Assembly: GCA_009617715.1 (NCBI GenBank)
Contig: VTFK01000340.1
Span: 62,001-126,000, forward strand
Length of the DNA: 64,000 nucleotides
Direction of reading: 5' to 3'
Source of the DNA: Plectrocnemia conspersa
Lineage: Eukaryota > Arthropoda > Insecta > Trichoptera > Polycentropodidae
In this document: positions 39,638-50,700 of the stretch, piece after piece
Layout of the letters: each line of letters opens with the position of its first letter
How positions within the stretch are numbered: position 1 is the stretch's first letter
Made by a program: the position numbers and the translations under genes
The notes under the pieces: model-generated
The model's database searches: none
What the model saw: only the letters and a program-made list of their open reading frames with translations
What the model was told of the DNA's origin: nothing

Positions 39638-40720
39638 ATGTTTTTCCAGATACTGCACGAAAACCGGAATCTCAGAGAATCTCAAATAGCAGCTATTTTC
39701 CTGTTGATCCTCTCAGTAAACTACACATCAGCAGTACCACACATACCTAGATTTACTTCACATGTCAGTTTCGTTACACCGGCCGCAAGTTATTCACATG
39801 GAGTCGGTGACATAGAACCAAGACATTCAAGGATATTATACAACAGCTATGGCAGTAAGCCGCTTAAAAAGCAACGGCAAGGAAGCTTCAGGAGCTTTCA
39901 AGGTACTATAAAATATGTACATATTTTAACATAAATGTATTTCACACATTTTTTCTCTGACAAAACGACTTTAGGTTTCAAACAAGACAACACATTCCAA
40001 GGCTATCAAAGTGAAAGACCTCTTATACCCTTCCCTACATTTCCAAGCTTCACAAGCGGTAATTCGATTTCTATACAACACCATGGTTCAACGTTCAACT
40101 CTTATGGTAAAGATGCATTTAAAATGTTAATTAAATATCAATTTATAAATGTGATTGATGCTAATGTTTTCAGGCAATGCCGACTCATACAAAATACCTG
40201 CTTTACCACCTTCTCCGTATAAAGTAGATTCGCCTGATGCAGAGTCACTATGGCCTGAAGGTTTACTAGCTTCACCTGGAATACCGAACCATCAACCAGC
40301 TCACCAGCACAATAAATATCCACAATACGATATTTATACTGATAATTTTGGTTAATATTGATGTTTACTCAGTATATTTTTATATATAGTTATTATATGA
40401 CTCGGTATATACAGTTATTATTAAATCTTTCGTTATTTTTGATAGTTTGGGTTGCCTTTAAGTTTTTATTCATACATTGGCAATTTTCTGTCCAATTTGT
40501 TTTTATTAATATTATTTTTAATTTTTCAGATCCTTACCTGTTGCAAGGAATTGAAGCAGTTCAAGCCTTCGAAAGAGTTATAGCTCACGGTGAACTTTTT
40601 CACCATGAAATACCACATGAACGAGCATTATTGGCGAATCAACAACACCGTTTAACAAACGGACTGCATGCCAATCGCTTAGGAAGCATACGAAGAACGT
40701 CTCCATGGTACAGGATATAA
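39638..40720 (+). CDS. Unrecognised secreted protein, four-exon gene
   Basis: Four exons join cleanly: 39638-39902, 39975-40106, 40174-40350 and 40530-40720. All introns are short (67-179 bp), GT-AG and phase 1, giving about 254 aa ending at TAA 40720. A signal peptide is clear near residues 16-32 (core IAAIFLLILSVNYTSA, cleavage before VPHIP). The mature protein is rich in Ser, Pro, His, Tyr and Gly, has no Cys, and ends in a more charged, helical-looking part (GIEAVQAFERVIAHGELFHH). I do not recognise the family; a cuticle-associated or other extracellular insect protein is possible. The start is uncertain: the ATG at 39638 lies in a sequence that looks like a splice acceptor (TTTTTCCAG|A at 39649), so the true first exon may be upstream and exon 1 here may begin at 39650. 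It converges on the Ly6 gene. Confidence 0.8.
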
Positions 40721-42137
40721 TAGGCTTTTGATTATAATTTATAAACTTAAAATTCCTATATCATATAATTAGTTATATAAATGTACATATACAAGCATGG
40801 TGTGAATTCTGATTGATTATTTATTTCACTTTATTAAGGTATGCATTATTTGATTTGATTAACTCTTGCCATTTAATGAAATCAAAAATAATTTTAATTT
40901 TAATTAATAGTATTAGATAGAAGTAACATACTATACGTCGCGATTATGTTAACGTTAAAACTGATGAAATACTCATTGGAAATATATTTTAATTTAACTT
41001 TACAGTTCAATTTTAACAGTCAATTTCACGATGATAAAACGACTGCAATTTTTATTATTTGAAAATGAAATATTAGTCATTTATAAAAATATCTTTATTA
41101 TAAGTACATGTAATAATTTTAATGTTTGTATTTTAACCATTATACATAAGTATAATGCCATAAATATTTTAATATAAAAAAATATCAATACAAACAAACA
41201 TTAATAATACATCTTTGAATGTATAATAATGCCATAATAAAGTTAGTTTCTTCTATTATCTAAAATAATTTTATATGTAATAATGAAATTGAAGGTGTTT
41301 TATGAAATATTAAAAATACTCCGAATTCCGAATAAACAAACATAAATAATTTGTATCGCTTTCTATAATATAATACATTTACTGCAGACACTGTATAATT
41401 TACTTTTAATAATGAGTTGAACATGTATTATTTTGTATTATTGCAGTGTGATTATATACATATTTTATCATATATACATATGTATGTCTCAAAATTGTAT
41501 AATAACTAATAAATACAAAGCAATTGATAGTATTGTTTTTATTCATTTTATAATTTACATCACAAATTTAAATTAATATAAATAAATATAATTACACCAA
41601 GAAATATAACTACATATATTATTTTTGTATATAAAAAATTGTATACTTTTAATTACTATTATTTCCTGGTTTATTATACTATAAATATCAGACAAATACT
41701 TTATTTGGATACAAATATATAAATAAATACTTTTTCTTTATTTTTAATAATTCAAATATTTATGTGCTAAAAACAATTAATTATTCCAAGTATCTAACCG
41801 TATATTTTTAAACTATAAGATTCTTTATAAACTTACTTATAATTAATCTTACAGTTTAATACTTATTTATTTGATTTGTTATACTGATTTATAAAATTCA
41901 ACAAAGAATCTTCATAAATATATTAGATATCATTTTTTTATAAATAAATAATATAAATACAATAATAAAAATAAGTACGAGTATTCAGTGCATATTATAC
42001 GATATAGAATAATTTGTTCAGTATATTGAATTTTAATGAAATATTCAGTAAAATGTTATTAGTTAATAATCACAATAATATAAAATCGTATTGTAAAACT
42101 GTTTCTGTCTCACAAGTATATTTGTAGTATGAATAAT
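40721..42137. other. Convergent intergenic region
   Basis: AT-rich 3' flank shared by the secreted-protein gene (ending 40720) and the Ly6 gene (ending 42138 on the minus strand). AATAAA signals are present on the plus strand (for example at about 41237 and 41509) and TTTATT on the same strand can serve the minus gene. No other gene seen. Confidence 0.55.
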
Positions 42138-44777
42138 CTAGTATAGCATCTTTAAAGTGACTAAAAAGACAGCCAATAAATATTTGTTAACAAAGAGATT
42201 ATTAGCGTCATTGCACAAATCTCCTATGCAGAAACACATGTAAACCTTTTTGTAATTATAAACTGTATAGGCACACCTCTCTTCGTTGTCAGAAGGACTT
42301 CGTTGCAAGCACATGCGTTGTGTTGCAATTCCATAATCTAAAAATTGTTAAAAATATAATTAAATATAAGTAATATAATTCATGATGCTATTATGATATT
42401 ATGAATCAAACCATCATCTTTGTATGTGTTTCCTCCTTCTAAGATTTTACCACACCATCCAGACGCACAAGGCGTTGAACCGACACCTTTCGATGGGTCA
42501 ACCTGCGTACCATTTAGTGTAAAAGGATCTTTGCATGTTCCCAAATCTCCACGTGAACGGCATGTGAAACATCTTCTTATTAATCCTGAAAATTATTAGA
42601 TTGATTTTAATAAACATATCATTGTAAATATTATTATTCATCAAAACTACATATAATTTTTGATCTTCATATGAAAGAGCTGATGAATCATGAGCGTTGT
42701 ATAAAAATATTAAATAAGGGGAAAATTTTTGATACGCTTAAGTTTAAAAGAAACATTATTGCAGATTTCGTGAATTCTTAGTTGAATTTCTTTTTAGATA
42801 AACAGTGAGCAATGGCCGTTTAAAGTTATTCTATATTACTTAGTTCCTGCTAAACACTGAAGAAAGTATATCTGAGCTAAAAATAGAATCTGTAAAACTA
42901 TCTGTAAAATCTGTTATAACATACAAACTTAAATTTCAATGACAAGTTAAAGAAAATAAAAAAATAAACAGTGAAAAACATATTTATCAAAGAGTACCTC
43001 AAGGTTTTAAACTACCATTGATATTAATTATTTGATATATAAATGCTATAATATGTTTAATTAATAATCTATTTGCTGAAGATACATAAATACAGTGTGT
43101 GTGATAATATAAATAATAATAGTGAATTCATTAAATATTATAAAATAACATTTAACGGAATTAAAAAATCAGTAAGTTAGCTGGAAGTAAAAGAAAAAGG
43201 AGCAAATACTGTTGAAATAGATTTATAATAAAAATAATATAATTAGTAAAACTAATTATTCACATAGATAAGCGGAAAGTATCACGGTTATAGCAATATC
43301 AACATTGAACGGTGTAAGAAAATGTGAAGAAATGAGATATGCAACCAATAACAGAATACTGACACCACTTCAATCAGGCATCTGAAAAAAGTACTGCAGC
43401 AAGAGAGTCATGCAATTTATTACAGAAATTAATTAGACAATAAGCGGATGATAAAAATAAATTAATTGATGTAATAATTCTATATTTTAAACAGACATTT
43501 GAAACAATAGATTGAAAGAGCCTGTTAAAAAGTTAGATGTGTATGGATTTAAAGGTCAAGTATTGAAAATATGTACTATTATATAGAAAATGAAGTAGGT
43601 ATGTCTTGGAGTACCAGAGGGATCCTTATTGGGTCCATTATTGTTTGTGTTACTATGTAGATGAAAGTATATAAGAAGTATAAGTGCTGAATTATTAATT
43701 GGATATGATAAATTTTCAGTTAAAATAAAATTTAGTGCTATCAAAACTAAAGTAATGTTATTGAATAGTAAAAAAAAATAGAAGAGGTGGAAATAATGAT
43801 AATGGGTGCAAAAAACTACTAATAGTCCACCATTATGCAGTATGTATATTTAACACTAATAGTATTTTATAACATTGATTACAAAAATTACAGAACAGAG
43901 AGAAAAAATAAGTTCTTAATAAGAGAAATTTGGGTGGATATACGTAATAAGGTACAAAAGTTTCCAGTCCACCGTTTTTTTTGGGATTCTCAATTGATTC
44001 TGCCCGTTTACTTTAAAGAACGAAATACTACAGTTGCTGGTGAATATTATGTGTCACTTATGTATAATTTTAAGGACGCCATAATAAAACAAGCACTTTA
44101 GAAATTGTCTTGGGGAGTAAAGTTATTATTCCACAGTGAACACCTCGTTGGCTGCGAATGCTGTTATTGAGCAATATGTTTTGTTCGGGAATTAAATCAA
44201 TAAAGTAGTTTTATAAACAAAATAGGAAAATTCATATGTACAAAAGAATTACCATGTTTATAACAAGTTGCATTAATAAAATATTATACAAACTAAATAA
44301 ATTTACATTGTAAATAAGGATTTTAAAAATTAAGATTTTCAATTGATTAATTAATATTTTATAAAAGTTCATAAATAAATATATTGGCTAAGAAGTTATA
44401 AACATAAAGTATTGTCTTCTAGAAATAAATATTAAGCTTGTCCATTATGTTTATTTTGTTTACTACATATGCAAAAAATCAGAGCAAATGAACAAATCTA
44501 CAAAAATATAATATAAAATCTACAGACGTTTAAAAACAGAATTTTTTTATTTAATTATTTTATAATTTATATAGAAATAAAATGAACCTAAATAACAGTA
44601 CTAAAATATGTTGAAACTTCGTCACCTTTGTTACATTAACAATTGTTTCTAGAAGACCCATATGCCAAGTCAGACAGCAAACCTGCGTTCGAAATTTCAC
44701 TTTAAGTATAACTCACCTTCCGAATGTCCGATTAGAAAACCAATTATTGTGAACAATATCAACGATCTTGTGTCCAT
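42138..44777 (-). CDS. Ly6/uPAR-type (three-finger) GPI-anchored protein
   Basis: Three exons on the minus strand, 44777-44717, 42585-42412 and 42337-42138, joined by GT-AG phase-1 introns, encode 144 aa. Residues 1-20 form a signal peptide (MDTRSLILFTIIGFLIGHSE). The mature part has ten cysteines in Ly6 order, starting RRCFTC, with SGWCGKI and QRMCLQ in the middle and ending MCFCIGDLCND. A hydrophobic C-terminal tail (YLLAVFLVTL) after the last Cys-Asn pair fits a GPI-attachment signal. Insect relatives (the quiver/sleepless and boudin/crooked group) act at the cell surface in ion-channel regulation or junction assembly. Which member this is cannot be told, so no symbol is given. The first intron (2.1 kb) carries LINE and mariner relics; the second is 74 bp. 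Confidence 0.9.
43350..43665 (+). mobile_element. Jockey/CR1-like RT relic in Ly6 intron 1
   Basis: Plus-strand frames contain, in order, ILTPLQSG (family form ILTPxQSGFR), FKQTFETID where elements read DFxKAFDTID, and LGVPEGSLLGPLLFVLL, the canonical RT motif. Stops and frameshifts separate these blocks. It lies antisense to the host gene and is inactive. Confidence 0.8.
43880..44180 (+). mobile_element. Mariner-like transposase relic in Ly6 intron 1
   Basis: An open stretch ending at 44101 contains HRFFWDSQLILPVYFKERN and then AGEYYVSLM. This resembles the mariner core around the first catalytic Asp (family form VFWDxxGxILxDFLExGxTINxxYY). Further downstream, the segment at about 44125-44150 can be read as a decayed copy of the second Asp region. 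It is fragmentary and antisense to the Ly6 gene. The assignment rests on motif resemblance. Confidence 0.6.
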
Positions 44778-44832
44778 TTTTCCTAAATATATCACCGTTC
44801 CAAAACACCACGACTACTGACGTTACCGGCCC

Positions 44833-44850
44833 ATTGTAGAATTCTACAAT
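44833..44850. promoter_or_regulatory. Perfect 18-bp palindrome upstream of the Ly6 start
   Basis: ATTGTAGAATTCTACAAT is a perfect palindrome 56-73 bp upstream of the Ly6 ATG (44777). It falls where the promoter or 5' UTR should be. It could be a site for a dimeric transcription factor, but no factor is assigned. Confidence 0.4.
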
Positions 44851-44859
44851 CACTGCATA

Positions 44860-47545
44860 CTTATCGTTTCCGTAAAGAATTCAAGAATTTTGTATAGCTC
44901 GCTCTTTTACTCTTGGTAATGAGAGATACGCAAAAGAAGGAGACAGATATACCTGCCTTGAACACGAACGCAATAAAGGTCATTTGACCATTACCATTTA
45001 TAAATTAGAAAGTTCGGATGAACAATAATGCTAGTCTTATTGTGAAGTTTCGATACATATATATGTCGCTAAAATTATAATCGTTATTACTTACTAATAA
45101 AACTTATAAAAAGTATAAAATTAAATAGCATTTATAAAAACAACAAAAATGATAAACAGTTAATTAATTTGAGGGGGAAATATTTATCTTTATCACAAAA
45201 ATATTATTACAACCTCCCCTCCTCCATATAAATTATTCTTAGTAACAGACATAACGTTAATTTAGATATACCTAGTATTAACGTAGATAAAGTTTATTTT
45301 AATTGAAAATATAAATATGTTTTTTATAAACATATTCGTGAAAAGTAATAACGAGAATCAGCAAATTTAATTTAATTACAAACCCTATATATTACAATAA
45401 TGCCGAAAGATCAGCGAAAATGCATATATGCATTTTAAAAAAATTCTACGTGTAAACGATTTCATTTGTAACGATTTTTTTATGTACATTATTTTTGTTT
45501 TATATTTCTGTTGTCGTGTTTCCATTTTTTATATATGCGATACGCTGTTTCGACGTAGCGCCGTTTTTTATACTATTTTAAAGCTGCGCTGTTTTGTCAG
45601 CACTATTTTGTCTTGCGCCGCTTTGACGAGACACCGATTTTTAATACTTAATCGTCACCAAATGTGCTTATATTTACTGTAAAAAAATATATGTAAATAT
45701 ATAAATATAAGTTTAGAAAGATCAATTCAACAAAGATTCATTGTTATTTCATAATATATCTAAAGGCTTGTAACATTAGACATAATCTTCCACTACAATT
45801 ACACTGTGCCAGATGAATATAAAAATCTAAAATAACCTGATTTTAAGGGGTATTGATTAAACACTTGAGTTAAGTTAAACAGTGAAATGCTGTAACTTGT
45901 TACGTATAAGTAAAACTATGTGTTGATATGGTGAACACTTGGTTGGTTGTGACACATTTTTTTATTATTTTATTTTTGCTATTTATTGTAAATAATTACC
46001 AAACGGCATTTCAACATCGTTGCGTGATAATTACGGATACGGTATAATAGAATTAGGTAACTATTGTAGCAACAAAGCAAATTGTATGAACACTCCGCTC
46101 CAGCCCAAGACCGCGTGTAACATATAACATCGAATTTAATATAATACCTAATATCTTCAAATGGGTATTTTTTAACGTTAACTGCTACATAAATTGGAGT
46201 AAAGCACTTCTATTAATATTTACTCATTTGAGTTTGCCATATCACTACATTATATAATAAAAAAATATTATTTATTTTCAAAATTCAAAATGAGAATAAT
46301 TAGAATACTTCATCATAAGTAAATATGAGTAAAAGTATGAGTAAAGTAACCGAACTCTATCGATTTATTATTATTATTATTATTATATATTGTTTGTAGT
46401 CAGTGATACCATTTAATATACTTTTTAACAATACATTTATAATGGGGGAAGAAGCGCAAAGAGATTGATAAAGGAAAATAGTTTTAGCTTAGTTAGCTAC
46501 ACAAAAATAGTTTTAGCTTAGTCAAAGAGTTTAGAACTATATTCATATTTTGACATTTAATTTTAAATATTTATATTTATCAGTATTGTAAATCTATCTC
46601 TGTAACAAACAAACAGTACAATGTTTTACCATGGTGTAATATGTAAGGGATTAAAATATTGAGGGTGAGTTCAACAAAACTTTTTCTAAATATTTTATTG
46701 TAACAAACATTTCTATAATATAAATATTTACAACTATTTGTGTTGTCTTATTTAACATATATTTAGAATTATTAATCATATGTACAACCCTTTTGTATTT
46801 TTATAATTATTTTTTGGTGTAGGTGTAATAGTAGCAATTTTAATTTCTTACAGTATTTCACCTTTAGAAAAAAAAATTTTTAATGCTTTCATTATTTTCA
46901 CTTATTTTTTAAAACGCTAATATACATAATAAAATAAGTTACAACCACAGAACATGTTCTGTGGTTACAAAAAAATTTAATCGTATGCCTGATAAATTTA
47001 TTATGCTCATGTTTTCGTTTATACATTGCTGGTTAATATATATAAAAAAGTAATATTAGTAACTAAATAATAAAGTAATTAAAATAATTTTAAATTAGCG
47101 CTTACTTATGTCGCGTTTTGAGCTAACTAATATTTCCCGCTCTGTATTATTAGGTGAGCTATGCAATTTTATAGTTTATACATGGTTTATGCAATTTAGT
47201 CTCTTATGAATTTAAAACACATTTTTAAAATAAAAAATACTAAAATATGTATATATTTTAGTTATCGTATTTTTATGTAGTTAGTATATTTGTAAGAAAA
47301 ATATTTTACGTAAAGCATACGTTAAGTAAAATTAGAACAATAAGTAGTCTAGATGAGTATCTTTAAAATACTCATATTGTTTGTTATAGATTTAAATAAA
47401 CAATATTTTATTATTAACCTTAGTAATATCGCTTATATTGCTGTTATAAATAAATATAACGTTTTATAAATCAGTATATTATTGTTATTGAATATTGTTA
47501 ACAATTTTTAAATTAGATTTTATTTTGGTTTAAATTTGCCGATTC
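44860..47545. other. Intergenic region between divergent Ly6 and LIN9 genes
   Basis: AT-rich. It contains an (ATT)n microsatellite at about 46362-46387, a perfect 24-bp palindrome at 46943-46966, and a block at 45540-45650 with repeated GCGCYG-type words. No exon is supported. An 84-codon open frame at 45428-45682 is hydrophobic and Cys-rich by translation, but it has no known family and sits in noncoding-like sequence. Confidence 0.45.
46943..46966. repeat. Perfect 24-bp palindrome
   Basis: AACCACAGAACA is followed directly by its inverse TGTTCTGTGGTT. The centre, GAACATGTTC, fits the p53-family half-site pattern RRRCWWGYYY. It may be a hairpin or a transcription-factor site; no associated gene is close. 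Confidence 0.6.
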
Positions 47546-47549
47546 ATAA

Positions 47550-47783
47550 GAAAAGATGTTAGTCGCCTGGCGAAAAGGCACGATGATTATGAGCGTTATC
47601 GCCGCTGTTAAGTGTCTATGGTCGCTCGCTTAGGTTGGCACCCATTTTGAACGAGCTCCGCTGGCAGCGGCCCCCGCGGCTGCGCCCTCGACCCGATTTT
47701 TTACAAGCACTCGTTCTTCTCGTCCCCCTGGAGCCCCAGTCTTCGAAACGTCAAAATCCATCGCTAATCTCGTCGCCGCCAAC
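47550..47783 (+). promoter_or_regulatory. GC-rich promoter and 5' UTR of LIN9
   Basis: A sharp rise in GC and CpG (GGCCCCCGCGGCTGCGCCC and similar) spans about 47550-48010 and surrounds the first coding exon. The start codon is embedded in AACATGGCGGAC, close to the YY1/Pho element AANATGGCGGC, and AAATGGCGGAC is repeated at 47995. There is no evident TATA box. This is a typical housekeeping promoter. Confidence 0.6.
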
Positions 47784-50700
47784 ATGGCGGACAGGAGCCG
47801 CCGTAAGAATTGTTTTTAACTTTTAAACCACCCGCCCGCTCCGGGGTCGCGCCCCCGCAACCCCAATCGCGTCCTTCGCCTTCAACAGAGTCCTCCTTTT
47901 CGCTTAACGCCCATATATACCACTGCCGCGCGTCTCGGTCTGCGGTATTCGCGTTTGAAATTTGAAAAAATTCAAATTGCGTTTGAACGGCCGACAAATG
48001 GCGGACCCGTCAGTTTCTATCAAACGATGCACTATTTTACAGCGTTATACATTAGTCTAGCATAATCAATTTTTCTCGATTGTCACATCCTCTTATGCTC
48101 TATAGTCTGAGTGAGTCTTGACTGCCTGTAGGATATGTCATCTGTCTATCGTTTTATCGTTTCATCGTTTCCCCAAACCTCCTTACTAACATTAGGATTC
48201 TGTTAATTCTCAGTCACGCCTAGGTGACACCCTCCAGCTCGTTTAATGTTATTTTCATTGGATGTTATCGGTCGCTTATATCAGCAGGTACAATTTTGAG
48301 AACAACAATTGTCTACCAATGTCCGGGTTATAGTTTAAATTATATACTCTTATGTTATCCCCCGACTTACGTCATCTATATTTTAAATGAAAATTTCATG
48401 TATTTATATGTAAATAAACCTTTATCAAACCACTGTGATGACTATAGTGCAGGACAAAGTAAAATAGTTCACTCGCGATATTTTATAGTGACTTAGCGGG
48501 GTACATTTCTAGTTCAAAATACTTGTTATTTCAACCATTTGTTAAATATTTGTAATCTATACATATATCCCATTGAATGGAACGCGAAAAAAATTAAAAT
48601 ATGTTAACAAATAATAATGGTATCAACGTTTTTAGATTATAAATAACTTTGTATTAATTTACGTTTCGCTATTGTATTATTTTGCGTGGTAACTTATCAA
48701 ACACTCGCTGACTAATCGCCACGTACTGGACGATGCATAAGACCACGACAGTTTGCTACTTTTGCTTCCTTCGATAGCTTGCTCGGGGAAAGCTATTTAC
48801 ATTTAAATGCATTTTAAACATACTCAAAATGAAAATCTAAATCAATTTCACTATTATATTAACTTTTAGTTCATTGATACTCAATTTTAATTTGAGGTTA
48901 CTTTGTACCCCATACTGATTCACAGTCCCATTTTCGAGGTCTCGGTACGCGAGCGGTAATTTAAAAGTTCTTAGGTATACTCATTAGTTACAAAATCATT
49001 TTCTAATTATTATATTTTAGATAACACTAATATTTGCAGACACATTGAAATTTTGTTAATCAATATATGTATTATCAACACTCACCGCCTATAAAATATT
49101 TATGACGATCTAGTATTGTCAAAAAGAAACTTTTTTTATTATATAAAATCTTTCTAATTTTTATTATCCGTTATTTTTATTTCGGAATTAATATTGATTT
49201 TTACAGCTCCAAGTGGTGATTATTTTTTAAATGTTTTTATTCATGTAAAAAATTAATTGTCTACCATATTTTAAAACATTATATTTCTTCTATTGCTTAT
49301 AAGCAAACTATATTAATTGATGCAATAATACAATATTAATATAACAATATAATTTATTCAACGAAACATATGTAAACAAAGTAAATTTGTATATTCACAG
49401 TTGAAGTATACAGGATTCTTGGGTTTATTTATTTATAATTTAAAAATATGAAAATTTTCTCCATTGTATTTTCATTTAAAATATTTCTATTGTCTCGCAA
49501 AATAAACTTTAAGCCAAAGAAAGCCCTTTCAACACAACTTGTGTTGCTGAAGCTCCTAAAAACCACCATTGCAATTTTGTATAAATGAGGAAATGTATTT
49601 TTATTTTCCTCCCAAAATTCTAAAATATGTTTTCTTTCTGTCTAAGCTTTGTACATGGTTAAAGTTATTCAATATCCACATCTGTAGAAATAGGAAATCT
49701 GTGTCTCTATTGCCAATTCTTTACTTCTTAAAAAATGCTCTAAAATGTCGACTTTTCATCGGATGTTTCACTAGAAACTAGATGATTGTGCTTGTTTATC
49801 TGTGATTGAAATTGATTTCTTTAAAAATTGTAATTTGTTCCAAATATTTTTCAAATGTTGCACAGCCTGCATTTTACCAATATTTTTTCAGTTCAGCTTC
49901 GGTTCGAAGCCCTTTTTATAAGATCAATTGTACATACAATGAATGAATCGTTAACATTTATACGTGTCATTTCAAACATCAATCATATTCGTGCAATCAA
50001 TTCATTAAATCTAGTAGGTTATTAAATTCAAGTGATTTTCAACCTCAAATTATATTTTTTACTTATTATTATTATGACTTATTTCTCATATTGGCTTTGC
50101 ATAAAATCTGAAAAAGCATCATTTTAGAATTCTAAAATACTGAAAAAATAATTTAATTTATTTTTGACGGATGTGGTATTAAAGTATTTGTATAATACAG
50201 GACGATCCAATTTGAGTTTCCTTTGTTGGTGGTACTGTAAATCAGACAGTTGTCAATAATCATGCGTGTTCAGTGTCAAATATTAGCTTGCAACAACTCA
50301 TTAATAAATGGATCGTTTAACCACCACTCAATGCGTTAAAATTTTTCAATTGTTCTACAAAAATAACAATTCTGTACAAACTGTATCGAAATTTACGTGA
50401 AGATTATGATCAACTTCATTGTCATACTGTGCGAATAATTACAACATAGTAAAAAAATTTTGAAGAGACTGGAAGCATTGGGTATAGGCCTGTGCATCAT
50501 CGTGGCGCCCGTCCAGCTACTGTAAGTAAAAGTGGCCGAAGACCCAAAATTGTTGCTTCGTCGGCGTTGGCAGTTTTTGGCCTTTTTTTATGACTCCCTT
50601 CTTATGGAAATATACCTCATCAGAAAAAATCTTATCTGATAAGGTACATTTCCACCTCTCTGAGTATGTTTATAAGCAAAATTGCCGCATATAGGGTGAG

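Noticed and set aside
47635..47997. Open frames on both strands across the LIN9 promoter
   Set aside because: They are GC-rich shadows. The supported start is ATG 47784, which splices in frame to the LIN9 body.
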